DNA of 51,103 nt from an uncultured Bacteroides sp. (GCA_947646015.1 CANSEY010000031.1:1-51103); one strand, 5' to 3'. Positions 37,846 through 45,828 are shown, counted from the first letter of the stretch. Made by a program: numbers and translations. Notes: generated by a model not told the origin, from the letters alone.

Positions 37846-37853
37846 TATCTTTG
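37846..37853 (+). promoter_or_regulatory. -7 element next to the sensor kinase start codon
   Basis: TATCTTTG lies only 5 bp before the ATG at 37859. With this element a transcript would start at or next to the ATG, giving a leaderless mRNA. No good TTTG is found 19-20 bp upstream. Confidence 0.5.
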
Positions 37854-37858
37854 TCCGT

Positions 37859-39373
37859 ATGAAACTACCGTTGAAACATATCATTATCCTTGTCATCTGC
37901 TCGCTGACAGGCATCTTTGTTTACCAGACATATTGGCTGACAGGGCTTTACCGCACGATGAAGCAGGAAATGAACAATAATATAAAAGACGCCATGCGTA
38001 CGAGCGACTTTAATGAAATCGTGCTTCGCGTCAACGAACTGCAAAAGGATAATGTGGAACATGGTTCGGTCACCGTTTCCGCCGGATATGGTGCAGACGG
38101 CAAGTCGCTGGTGACAAGCCAGACTGTCTCTTATACAGACAGTACCTACAAAGACACCCTGCATACACGCACGGAAACAGCAGTAGATACCCTGGCCGTC
38201 AATGACAATGATCCGGATGCCAGCGCCGTTGCCTCCAGCGAAAGCGGACTCGATGTATTATTAAAGAGACAGGACTCGATGAAAGAACTCATACTCAGCG
38301 TCCAACAGGGTATGCACTCCGGCGTGGACACCTACATCGACATCAACCTGCAAAAATATGACAGTCTACTGACCGATGTACTGAAAGCACACAACATAGA
38401 TGTACCTCACCACACCTTATATATATACAGCGGAGCCACTCAGGATTCATCCCAGACATTCATAGATACACTGGGCATCGCAGGAGACAGCACCTATATC
38501 CCCAGCCCGAAAGCCATCCGCTACGATTACGAATTCAACAGGCATCACAGTCAACGCTACCAACTGATAATGGAACCCATCACCTCACTGGTATGGAAAC
38601 AAATGACCGGCATCCTGGTCACTTCATTTGTCATCTTCCTCATCCTCGGATTTTCCTTCTGGTTCCTCATCCGCACACTGCTGAAACAAAAGACGCTGGA
38701 AGAAATGAAGAGCAACTTTACGAACAACATCACGCATGAGTTAAAGACTCCGATTGCCGTGGCGTATGCCGCCAACGATGCGCTGCTGAATTTCAACCAG
38801 GCGGAAGAGAAGAGCAAACGTGACCAATATCTGCGCATCAGCCAAGAACAGCTACAGCGCTTGAGCGGACTCGTCGAACAGATTCTTTCCATGAGCATGG
38901 AAAGCCGCAAGACGTTCAGACTGCACCCCGAAGAGATTTGTCTGAAAGAACTGATTACTTCTTTAATAGAGCAGCACCAGCTAAAAGCGGATATCCCCGT
39001 ACACATAACACTGGAAACAGAACCGGAAGCACTAACGATAGTAGCCGACCGCACTCATTTCAGCAATATCATCAGTAACCTGATAGACAATGCCGTGAAA
39101 TATTCGAAACAAGAAGCAGAGATTACGATTCAGTGCCGCCAAACGGAAGAAACGGTGACTATCACCGTCTCTGATCATGGAATAGGTATTCCGCTGGATA
39201 AGCAGAAACATATATTCGACAAATTCTATCGCGTTCCGACCGGGAATCTTCATAACGTGAAAGGATACGGCTTAGGGCTTTTCTATGTCAAAAGCATGGT
39301 CGAAAAACATGGAGGCACCATCACCGTCAAAAGTGAATCCGGCAAAGGAAGTACATTTACCATTACTATCTAA
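37859..39373 (+). CDS. Sensor histidine kinase, RprX-like
   Basis: A 504-residue inner-membrane kinase. Transmembrane helices lie at about 8-27 and 250-271, framing a periplasmic sensor of about 220 residues rich in S, T and D. The cytoplasmic part has the H box 'NNITHELKTPIAV' with H293, the N box 'NLIDNAVKYS', 'SDHGIGIPLDKQ' and 'GYGLGLFYVKSMVEKHGG'. All catalytic motifs are intact. The response regulator follows after 12 bp. The layout fits the RprX/RprY pair of Bacteroides; the signal is not known. It is divergent from the barrel gene at 35617-37725. Confidence 0.92.
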   Translation: MKLPLKHIIILVICSLTGIFVYQTYWLTGLYRTMKQEMNNNIKDAMRTSDFNEIVLRVNELQKDNVEHGSVTVSAGYGADGKSLVTSQTVSYTDSTYKDTLHTRTETAVDTLAVNDNDPDASAVASSESGLDVLLKRQDSMKELILSVQQGMHSGVDTYIDINLQKYDSLLTDVLKAHNIDVPHHTLYIYSGATQDSSQTFIDTLGIAGDSTYIPSPKAIRYDYEFNRHHSQRYQLIMEPITSLVWKQMTGILVTSFVIFLILGFSFWFLIRTLLKQKTLEEMKSNFTNNITHELKTPIAVAYAANDALLNFNQAEEKSKRDQYLRISQEQLQRLSGLVEQILSMSMESRKTFRLHPEEICLKELITSLIEQHQLKADIPVHITLETEPEALTIVADRTHFSNIISNLIDNAVKYSKQEAEITIQCRQTEETVTITVSDHGIGIPLDKQKHIFDKFYRVPTGNLHNVKGYGLGLFYVKSMVEKHGGTITVKSESGKGSTFTITI

Positions 39374-39385
39374 AACATCAGAACC

Positions 39386-40081
39386 ATGAGCAAAAACGAC
39401 ATTACAGTATTGTTGGTGGAAGACGAGCTGACACTCGCCATGATTATCAAAGATACGCTCGAGGAAAACGGTTTTACCATCCATACCGCCTCCGACGGCG
39501 AAGAAGGATTGCATCTTTTCTTTGAACTTCGGCCGGACGTGCTGGTGGCCGATGTGATGATGCCCAAAATGGACGGCTTCGAAATGGTACGCCGCATCCG
39601 GCAGACGGACAAGCAGACACCTGTACTGTTTCTGACTGCCCGTTCGGCCATCAACGATGTGGTAGAAGGATTCGAACTCGGAGCAAACGATTATCTGAAA
39701 AAGCCTTTCGGCATGCAGGAACTGATCATACGTATCAAGGCGCTGATGGGAAAAGCGTTCAGCTTCACGGAGACAAAGGTATCCAGCCGTTTTGAGATAG
39801 GAAGTTATCTGTTCGATCCGGTCGCGCAGACATTGCTGCATGCCGGAGTGAGACAGGAACTCTCCCACCGCGAGTCGGAAATACTGAAACGGCTTTGTGA
39901 GAACCGGAATCAGGTGGTCAATACGCAGGACGTTCTGCTGGAACTTTGGGGGGATGACAGTTTCTTCAATTCCCGGAGTCTGCATGTATTCATCACGAAA
40001 CTGCGGCATAAGTTGTCGCAGGATGAGCAAATACGTATCGTCAATGTGCGGGGAATCGGCTATAAACTCATTGCAAACTAA
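39386..40081 (+). CDS. OmpR-family response regulator, RprY-like
   Basis: A 231-residue protein: a receiver domain (about 7-120, acidic pair E12-D13, phosphoacceptor D56 in 'VADVMMPKMDGF', K107-P108 region 'LKKPFG') and a C-terminal winged-helix domain (about 135-230, 'LSHRESEILKRLCEN' and 'RSLHVFITKLRHKL'). It is the partner of the kinase 12 bp upstream. Repeats of ATAGTGTCACTAT lie directly after the gene (40090-40168) and could be its binding sites. Confidence 0.93.
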   Translation: MSKNDITVLLVEDELTLAMIIKDTLEENGFTIHTASDGEEGLHLFFELRPDVLVADVMMPKMDGFEMVRRIRQTDKQTPVLFLTARSAINDVVEGFELGANDYLKKPFGMQELIIRIKALMGKAFSFTETKVSSRFEIGSYLFDPVAQTLLHAGVRQELSHRESEILKRLCENRNQVVNTQDVLLELWGDDSFFNSRSLHVFITKLRHKLSQDEQIRIVNVRGIGYKLIAN

Positions 40082-40089
40082 GCTCTAAA

Positions 40090-40168
40090 ATAGTGTCACT
40101 ATCCTACTGGCATAGTGTCACTATCCCCACAGGATACTTACACTATCTTAGTGGGATAGTGACACCAT
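40090..40168. repeat. Three copies of a near-palindromic ATAGTGTCACTATCC element
   Basis: The sequence atagtgtcactatcc occurs at 40090-40104 and 40112-40126, and once inverted with one change at 40154-40168 (ggatagtgacaccat). The core ATAGTG-T-CACTAT is itself a palindrome. Copies two and three can pair into a hairpin with a ~20-nt loop. It sits between the RprY-like gene and the orphan secreted gene. Confidence 0.75.
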
Positions 40169-40253
40169 CCCGACGAGACAGCAGCACACTCCTTTTTAAA
40201 GGATTTTTCTCTAAGAAAACATAACGGAAGCAGGCAGTCAGACTAAAAATCTC

Positions 40254-40261
40254 TATCTTTG
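40254..40261 (+). promoter_or_regulatory. -7 element of the orphan secreted protein gene
   Basis: TATCTTTG lies 22 bp before the ATG at 40284. The expected -33 site shows no TTTG, hinting at activated transcription. Confidence 0.5.
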
Positions 40262-40283
40262 TCATCAATCAACCTTTACGAAG

Positions 40284-40820
40284 ATGAGAAAACTGATTCT
40301 ATTTCTTTCGCTGATATTATCGGTCGGTTTTGCATCCGCACAGTCGGAAGTTCCTTCCGATAGTATTCGTCGTGCTCCGTCGAGCAATATAAAGGAATTC
40401 GGTGGCTTCCTGCTCGATATGGGATTAATGAATGTGGCCCCTCCCAAACTTCCGAAATTCAGTCTCGATGTACCGGATGTAAGTAAAGACTATAATCAGA
40501 TATTCCGTCTGAATACAGACGCGACCTATACGCAGGGATTCACCGACGCATTTTCTTCCCCTTTCTCCGGTTTCGGATATGGGTATGGCTGGGGATTGTC
40601 GTCTTCACCGCAGTTCATGCAGATGGGTACCTTCAAACTGAAAAACGGATGGAAAATCAATACATACGGAGACTATGACAAAGACGGATGGAAAGTGCCC
40701 AACCGTAGTGCCATGCCTTGGGAGAAGAATAATTTCCGGGGAGCATTCGAACTGAAGTCCTCCAATGGTAATTTCGGTATCCGGATAGAGGTTCAGCAGG
40801 GACGGAACGGTCTTTATTAA
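40284..40820 (+). CDS. Secreted protein of unknown function
   Basis: A 178-residue protein with a signal peptide (cleavage near ASAQ, residue 20). The mature part has a proline-rich stretch ('VAPPKLPKFSLDVPDV'), a glycine/aromatic-rich stretch ('FSGFGYGYGWGL' at about 96-107) and a C-terminal region that looks beta-structured ('TFKLKNGWKINTYGDYD', 'GNFGIRIEVQQGRNGLY'). I recognise no family or catalytic motif. It is a single-gene unit between two palindromic elements (40090-40168 and 40853-40922) and next to a two-component system. It is probably periplasmic or bound to the outer membrane. Confidence 0.75.
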   Translation: MRKLILFLSLILSVGFASAQSEVPSDSIRRAPSSNIKEFGGFLLDMGLMNVAPPKLPKFSLDVPDVSKDYNQIFRLNTDATYTQGFTDAFSSPFSGFGYGYGWGLSSSPQFMQMGTFKLKNGWKINTYGDYDKDGWKVPNRSAMPWEKNNFRGAFELKSSNGNFGIRIEVQQGRNGLY

Positions 40821-40852
40821 CTACGCTACTCATTATGATCGACTTGTTTCGG

Positions 40853-40922
40853 CTATTAGCATATCCTGATTAGCTATTAGCATAATCCGATTAGCTAATA
40901 GCTAATCAGGATATGCTAATAG
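40853..40922. repeat. 29-bp perfect inverted repeat with a 12-nt loop
   Basis: The left arm at 40853-40881 and the right arm at 40894-40922 are exact reverse complements; the loop is ataatccgatta. Each arm contains shorter units (gctattagc, itself a palindrome around a central T). It lies between two convergent genes. There is no T-run, so if it terminates, it does so by its stem alone. Confidence 0.9.
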
Positions 40923-40970
40923 GATATTTCAATCATCAATAACAAGATGAGTTATTTACTCAACTAACGT

Positions 40971-41987
40971 TTATTCTGCTTCAAAAGCTCTGTCTGCCGC
41001 AGCCATCGCGTCGGCTACACGGTCGCACCATGAATCGAACTCCGGATCAGGAGTCTGTGTTTCGGGGTGCGAAAGCATATATTGCACTGACTGCCTTAAA
41101 CCATCCGCCATCGAAGTTGTACAGATAAAGTCCGGCACAAGGCGTTTTATTTTCGAATTATCAAAGACTACCGTTGCGGCTTTATCCCCCAACAGTTCGC
41201 CCCGAAAGTCATAGTTCCCGCCATGTCTCGCAAGAAAATCGGAAGCCACATGAAGTGCGTTCAGAGGTTTCCCCAGCGCATCGGCAATGGTTTGATAAAT
41301 CTGATTCCAAGTCATACTCTCATCTGTGGTGATATGGAAGGCATTCCCGATGGCATGAGGGTTAGCCATCAGTCCTACATATCCTTTGGCAAAATCTTTG
41401 GAATGTGTCAGTGTCCACAAGGAACTTCCGTCACCGGGGATAATAACCGGTTTCCCGTCAAGGATACGTTTAAGTATCTGCCAGTTCCCCTTATTTCCAT
41501 GCAGGCTTACAGGAGGTTTCGTTCCATTATACGTATGGCTGGGACGGACAATCGTAATCGGGAAACCGGTGGTACGGTATGCTGTCATCAACACTTCTTC
41601 GGCGGCAATCTTATGCCGTGAATATTGCCAGTAAGGATTCACTAAAGGGGTACTTTCCGTGATACGGTAATCAGCCAACGGTTTTTGGTAAGCGGATGCA
41701 CTGCTGATAAAAATATATTGTTTCGTCTTATTACGGAACAGACGGATATCACGTTCTACATCTTCTGCCGTGTAAGCGATGAACTGAGCTACGACATCAT
41801 AACTTTCATCTGCAATAGCTTTCGCCACAGCTTCCTCATCGTGAATGTCGGCAATGATACTGCCCACACCTTCCGGCAGTTTTTTTGAGCCCCGGTTAAG
41901 CAGTGTTATCTCCCACCCTCTCTGTTGAGCCAATTCTACTACATCGGTACTGATCGTACCGGTTCCTCCAATGAATAATGCTTTCAT
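40971..41987 (-). CDS. NAD-dependent epimerase/dehydratase family protein (SDR)
   Basis: A 338-residue Rossmann-fold protein. The nucleotide-binding motif is at the N-terminus ('ALFIGGTGTISTDVVELA'), and the catalytic Y-x3-K is 'YSRHK' (about residues 120-124) with 'SSASAY' before it. 'PITIVRPSHTYNG' and 'TLTHSKDFAKGYVGL' follow the extended-SDR pattern. The substrate is unknown; the sequence resembles the isoflavone-reductase/epimerase-like SDRs common in Bacteroides. It is divergent from two AraC-type regulators, which may control it. Confidence 0.85.
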   Translation of the reverse strand: MKALFIGGTGTISTDVVELAQQRGWEITLLNRGSKKLPEGVGSIIADIHDEEAVAKAIADESYDVVAQFIAYTAEDVERDIRLFRNKTKQYIFISSASAYQKPLADYRITESTPLVNPYWQYSRHKIAAEEVLMTAYRTTGFPITIVRPSHTYNGTKPPVSLHGNKGNWQILKRILDGKPVIIPGDGSSLWTLTHSKDFAKGYVGLMANPHAIGNAFHITTDESMTWNQIYQTIADALGKPLNALHVASDFLARHGGNYDFRGELLGDKAATVVFDNSKIKRLVPDFICTTSMADGLRQSVQYMLSHPETQTPDPEFDSWCDRVADAMAAADRAFEAE

Positions 41988-42015
41988 AAAACAAGTCTTT
42001 TTAAATTCGCAGGAA

Positions 42016-42023
42016 CAAATATA
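42016..42023 (-). promoter_or_regulatory. -7 element of the SDR gene
   Basis: The minus strand reads TATATTTG about 29 bp before the ATG at 41987. No TTTG is seen 19-20 bp upstream. Confidence 0.45.
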
Positions 42024-42203
42024 TTAATTCTACTATTCACATCCCGTGATTATCCCGTTTTTTTGTTTCCGACACGCTGATATTTAGCTGGAAAAAGTGA
42101 GTTTGCCTCCTACTGCCCGCCGGCATTGTATACAAATTACTGAATCTTATACCCAAATTACTGTTTTGCAAATCCGGAATGAGAAAGATACATTTAAAAG
42201 CTT

Positions 42204-42211
42204 TATCTTTG
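42204..42211 (+). promoter_or_regulatory. -7 element of the first AraC-type gene
   Basis: TATCTTTG lies 24 bp before the ATG at 42236. There is no clear -33 element, as is usual for regulated Bacteroides promoters. Confidence 0.5.
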
Positions 42212-42235
42212 TGACAGATCAAAACTGTAAGCCGT

Positions 42236-43138
42236 ATGGAAGAAATAACAAAAATTGAAAGCATTGACCAGTATGACCAACTGTTCGGACTAGAGACCTT
42301 GCACCCGCTGGTAAACGTGATCGACTTTTCGAAAGCGACAAAGACGGTAGACTACTATCGTATGAATATCGGATTCTACTCTCTGTTTCTGAAAGACGCA
42401 AAATGTGGCGATCTCAGATATGGACGGAAGTATTATGACTATCAGGAAGGAACCGTTGTCTGCATGGCTCCGGGACAGGTTATCGGGATAGATAACCGCA
42501 AGCAGACACCAATTCGTACAAAATCTATCGGTCTTTTATTTCATCCCGATTTAATCCGGGGAACTTCTTTAGGGCAGAACATCAAACACTATAATTTCTT
42601 CTCTTACGAAGTGAATGAAGCACTGCATCTCTCCGAACAGGAAAGGGAAATCGTGACCGACTGTATCCACAAAATACAAATCGAACTGGAACATGCCATC
42701 GACAAACACAGCAAGCAGCTCATTGTCCGCAATATAGAACTATTGCTCGACTATTGCATGCGCTTCTACGAACGGCAATTCATCACCCGTAATCAGGCGA
42801 ATAAAGATATCATCGTGAAGTTCGAACAGTTATTGGACGAGTATTTTCAGAATCAGACTGCACTTACCGAAGGACTTCCTTCTGTAAAATACTTTGCGGA
42901 CAAAGTCTGCCTTTCTTCCAATTACTTCGGAGACCTGATCAAGAAAGAAACAGGAAAAACGGCACAGGAATATATCCAGCACCGGATCATAGAACTTGCC
43001 AAAGAACGGATATTAGAAGGCAGCCAGACGGTCAGCCAGATTGCGTATGAACTGGGGTTCCAGTATCCGCAGCATTTCAGTCGGTTGTTCAAGAAGAATG
43101 TCGGATGTACGCCAAACGAATATAAGCAACAGAACTAA
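42236..43138 (+). CDS. AraC-family transcriptional regulator (first of a tandem pair)
   Basis: A 300-residue protein. The N-terminal part (about 20-150) is a cupin-like sensor region with 'LETLHPLVNVIDFSKA' and 'GLLFHPDLIRGTSLG'. The C-terminal AraC domain has two helix-turn-helix motifs: 'SVKYFADKVCLSSNYFGDLI' and 'VSQIAYELGFQYPQHFSRLF', ending 'CTPNEYKQQN'. It is a close paralogue of the next gene. It is divergent from the SDR gene at 40971-41987, a natural target. The ligand is unknown. Confidence 0.9.
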   Translation: MEEITKIESIDQYDQLFGLETLHPLVNVIDFSKATKTVDYYRMNIGFYSLFLKDAKCGDLRYGRKYYDYQEGTVVCMAPGQVIGIDNRKQTPIRTKSIGLLFHPDLIRGTSLGQNIKHYNFFSYEVNEALHLSEQEREIVTDCIHKIQIELEHAIDKHSKQLIVRNIELLLDYCMRFYERQFITRNQANKDIIVKFEQLLDEYFQNQTALTEGLPSVKYFADKVCLSSNYFGDLIKKETGKTAQEYIQHRIIELAKERILEGSQTVSQIAYELGFQYPQHFSRLFKKNVGCTPNEYKQQN

Positions 43139-43172
43139 AAACAGCTCCACTAATCAGGATATTAGTTACGTC

Positions 43173-44072
43173 ATGGGAGATAAAGTACTTAAGATAGGAA
43201 GTGTGCATCAATGTAATTGCTGCATGGGGAGTAAGACGCTGCACCCTCTGGTCAGTGTCATCGACCTTTCAAAAGCCGATTTATCCTCCCATACGGATTT
43301 CAAATTCGGATTTTACACGATTCTGTTGAGCGAATGCAAATGTGAAGCCTACAGATACGGACATCAGTACTACGACTTCTCGGACGGGACACTTCTCTGT
43401 CTGACTCCCGGCGAGTCAATCAGTATGAAGGATAGTGACAACACATGTCCTTCCAAAGGATGGATACTGGCGTTTCATCCCGACTTGATCTGCGGCACTG
43501 TGCTTGGAGCGAACATTCGTGACTATACTTTCTTCTCTTATCGTCCCGAAGAAGCACTGCATGTTTCATTACGTGAAAAGCAGGTCATACTGGAACTTCT
43601 GGATAAAATAAATGAAGAATTGCAACGCTGTATCGACTGCTATAGTCAGAAGATCATTTCCAAATACATCGAACTACTGCTTGATTATTGCGAACGCTTC
43701 TACGAACGCCAGTTCATCACACGCAATGAGGCTAACAAAAAGATTATCGAACGGTTTGACCGTCTTTTGGATGATCATTTCAATACTATACAAAGTCAGT
43801 CCTCCGATCTTCCCACTATTGAGGAGTGCGTCAGAGTACTTCGTCTTTCTCCCGCATATTTCAATGATTTGCTGGAATATGAAACGGGGAAATCGTACAA
43901 AGAATATCTTCAGTTCAAGCGTTTCGAGATAGCTAAAGAGTGGTTGATAAATACAGATAAAACACTCAGCCAGATAGCGCAGGAACTCGGTTTCCGGAAT
44001 CCGCAATATTTCAGCCGCCTGTTTAAGAAGATCACCGGTTGTTTGCCGAATGATTTCAAGATGCCTAACTGA
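43173..44072 (+). CDS. AraC-family transcriptional regulator (second of a tandem pair)
   Basis: A 299-residue paralogue of the preceding regulator; the frame can be extended to 43041, but that overlaps the first gene, so the ATG at 43173 (MGDKVLKIGSV) is chosen. Shared stretches include 'TLHPLVSVIDLSKAD', 'FHPDLICGTVLG', 'ELLLDYCERFYERQFITRN' and the second HTH 'LSQIAQELGFRNPQYFSRLF'. The first HTH ('EECVRVLRLSPAYFNDLL') is more divergent. The gene lies 34 bp after its neighbour and is probably co-transcribed. It directly abuts the left 183-bp repeat. Confidence 0.9.
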   Translation: MGDKVLKIGSVHQCNCCMGSKTLHPLVSVIDLSKADLSSHTDFKFGFYTILLSECKCEAYRYGHQYYDFSDGTLLCLTPGESISMKDSDNTCPSKGWILAFHPDLICGTVLGANIRDYTFFSYRPEEALHVSLREKQVILELLDKINEELQRCIDCYSQKIISKYIELLLDYCERFYERQFITRNEANKKIIERFDRLLDDHFNTIQSQSSDLPTIEECVRVLRLSPAYFNDLLEYETGKSYKEYLQFKRFEIAKEWLINTDKTLSQIAQELGFRNPQYFSRLFKKITGCLPNDFKMPN

Positions 44073-44150
44073 CTTTTCTCTTAATAAAAATAGAATTGAG
44101 AATTCAAATTCTTAATCAATGTTATAAAACATACTATTTTTCTTGGATAA

Positions 44151-44181
44151 TTTGCAAAGTTCACAGAAGTCCGTATCTTTG
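44151..44181 (+). promoter_or_regulatory. Consensus promoter in the left repeat
   Basis: TTTG (44151-44154), a 19-bp spacer and TATCTTTG (44174-44181) match the Bacteroides consensus exactly. Confidence 0.85.
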
Positions 44182-44185
44182 CAAT

Positions 44186-44249
44186 GTGTTTTTCATAGTA
44201 TTAGATTTAAGGTTAACAAAGGTTGGAGCAAGGCGTTGCTCCTTTTTTT
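44186..44249 (+). ncRNA. Predicted ~64-nt small RNA (left copy)
   Basis: Between the consensus promoter (-7 element ends at 44181) and a strong terminator lies a transcript of about 64 nt. The terminator stem is ggagcaa (44225-44231) / ttgctcc (44236-44242) with loop ggcg, followed by seven T. The 5' part is A/T-rich and single-stranded-looking (catagtattagatttaagg). No convincing ORF is present. It could be a free small RNA or an attenuator leader, but the terminator is followed by 172 nt before the next ATG. Confidence 0.7.
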
Positions 44250-44306
44250 ATGTCCATACGTGAGCTATTGGACTTTCGTATATAGTAGAATTACGTTATT
44301 TTTCAG

Positions 44307-44314
44307 TAGATTTG
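44307..44314 (+). promoter_or_regulatory. Possible -7 element of the clostripain-like gene
   Basis: TAGATTTG lies 107 bp before the ATG at 44422. The -33 region is poor. Confidence 0.35.
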
Positions 44315-44421
44315 CAGTAACACTTGAAAAGGATACATTCAGATTATATTCTGAATATATAAATCAAAAAGTGCTCTTTTTACGTTATATATCAAGAAGT
44401 AACTTTAATCCTGACAAAACA

Positions 44422-45603
44422 ATGAAGACAGAGCGGAAATATCACCATTTGATTAAATCAGTTATCATCGTACTATTCCTTTCTTTTGGCATGACTTCGT
44501 GCGAAAAGGAAGAGCCAGTTCCGGTACCTACAGAACAAACGGTATTCATGTATCTCCCCTGGTCTGATAATCTCACATCCAATTTCTATCAGAACATCAG
44601 CGACCTTGAAAGTGTAGTTGAAAAGAATATCCTGAATGATGAACGGGTAATTATTTTCATGTGTACCACAGCAACAAAAGCCACTCTTTTTGAACTCGCT
44701 TATGAGAACGGCAAGAGTGTGCGTAAAACTCTAAAGAACTATACAGATCCTGCATATACCACAGCAGAAGGTATCACATCTATCCTAAATGACGTGCAAC
44801 GCTACTCTCCCACCAAACGCTATTCGATGGTTATCGGCTGTCATGGCATGGGATGGATACCCGTATCAAATTCTAAATCACGTAGCGGTCTTCCTACCAA
44901 AATGCACTGGGAATACGAAAATGTACCAATGACACGCTACTTCGGAGGATTAAATGCCCAATATCAGACTGATATAACCACACTTGCCAAAGGAATATCC
45001 AATGCCGGACTTAAAATGGAATATATACTCTTTGACGACTGCTATATGTCAAGCATTGAAGTAGCCTACGCTCTCAAAGATGTGACTGATTATCTGATAG
45101 GATCTACAAGTGAAGTGATGGCGTATGGTATGCCATACGCCGAGATAGGTCAGTATCTAATTGGGAAAGTAGATTATGCCGATATCTGTGACGTTTTTTA
45201 CTCTTTTTATTCCACTTATAGCACACCCTGCGGAACAATCGCTGTCACTGATTGCTCAGAACTTGATAACCTGGCAACTATTATGAAAGAAATTAATCAT
45301 CGATATACTTTTGATCCTTCACTAACCAGTTCTTTACAGAGACTGGACGGATATTATCCGGTTATCTTCTTTGACTATGGTGACTATGTTTCAAAATTAT
45401 GCCCCGATGAAACTCTAGTGGCACAGTTCAACGAACAGCTCAATCGTACGGTGCCATTCAAAAGAAATACAGAATATTTCTATTCGATGAGCAGAGGACA
45501 AGTGAAAATAAATACCTTCTCCGGTATCACAATCTCCGATCCAAGTACGCACTCACTGGCCTCAAAAAAAGAAGAAACAGCGTGGTATGCAGCTACTCAT
45601 TAA
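44422..45603 (+). CDS. Clostripain-family (C11) cysteine peptidase lipoprotein
   Basis: A 393-residue protein with a lipoprotein signal ending at Cys27 (FGMTSC), so it is anchored in a membrane facing the periplasm or the surface. The C11 caspase-like fold is indicated by the catalytic His in 'MVIGCHGMGW' (H141) and the catalytic Cys in 'FDDCYMSSIEVAY' (C207). Such peptidases cleave after Arg or Lys. The longest frame (to 44143) runs through the small-RNA terminator, so the ATG at 44422 is used. Base composition is visibly more A/T-rich than in the neighbours. The gene lies alone between two direct repeats of 183 bp, which suggests a mobile or recombined segment. Confidence 0.85.
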   Translation: MKTERKYHHLIKSVIIVLFLSFGMTSCEKEEPVPVPTEQTVFMYLPWSDNLTSNFYQNISDLESVVEKNILNDERVIIFMCTTATKATLFELAYENGKSVRKTLKNYTDPAYTTAEGITSILNDVQRYSPTKRYSMVIGCHGMGWIPVSNSKSRSGLPTKMHWEYENVPMTRYFGGLNAQYQTDITTLAKGISNAGLKMEYILFDDCYMSSIEVAYALKDVTDYLIGSTSEVMAYGMPYAEIGQYLIGKVDYADICDVFYSFYSTYSTPCGTIAVTDCSELDNLATIMKEINHRYTFDPSLTSSLQRLDGYYPVIFFDYGDYVSKLCPDETLVAQFNEQLNRTVPFKRNTEYFYSMSRGQVKINTFSGITISDPSTHSLASKKEETAWYAATH

Positions 45604-45700
45604 GAACAAAAGATAAGATCAGGAAATCTCTTAATAAAAATAGAATCGAGAATTCAAATTCTTAATCAATGTTATAAAACATACTATTTTTCTTGGATAA

Positions 45701-45731
45701 TTTGCAAAGTTCACAGAAGTCCGTATCTTTG
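45701..45731 (+). promoter_or_regulatory. Consensus promoter in the right repeat
   Basis: TTTG (45701-45704), a 19-bp spacer and TATCTTTG (45724-45731); identical to the left copy. Confidence 0.85.
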
Positions 45732-45735
45732 CAAT

Positions 45736-45799
45736 GTGTTTTTCATAGTATTAGATTTAAGGTTAACAAAGGTTGGAGCAAGGCGTTGCTCCTTTTTTT
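45736..45799 (+). ncRNA. Predicted ~64-nt small RNA (right copy)
   Basis: Identical in sequence to the predicted RNA at 44186-44249, with the same terminator (45775-45799). Here there is no intact gene downstream on the plus strand for 350 bp, so a role as a 5' leader is unlikely for this copy, which supports a free small RNA. Confidence 0.7.
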
Positions 45800-45828
45800 A
45801 TGTCCATACCTCATCTCGTCAGCTTATT

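Larger units (their letters stand above)
44077..44259 (+). repeat. 183-bp direct repeat, left copy
   Basis: This 183-bp stretch is identical to 45627-45809 except for one base (T at 44097, C at 45647). It carries a full promoter, a short transcribed segment and a terminator. The bases on either side differ between the copies, so the unit is sharply bounded. The two copies lie 1550 bp apart in the same orientation. Confidence 0.97.
45627..45809 (+). repeat. 183-bp direct repeat, right copy
   Basis: Second copy of the 44077-44259 unit with one base difference. It begins 24 bp after the clostripain-like gene and is followed by an rtcB remnant. Confidence 0.97.

Noticed and set aside
40090-40168. 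Possible CRISPR-like repeat cluster
   Set aside because: There are only three copies, in mixed orientation, with unequal spacing and no cas gene.
40853-40922. Recombinase-driven invertible segment
   Set aside because: The arms enclose just 12 bp with no promoter, so inversion would have no effect.
44143-44421. N-terminal extension of the clostripain-like protein
   Set aside because: It would be translated from inside the small RNA promoter and through its terminator; the lipoprotein signal begins at 44422.
44077-45809. Invertible promoter switch between the two 183-bp repeats
   Set aside because: The repeats are in direct orientation, which permits deletion or duplication but not inversion, and no invertase gene is near.
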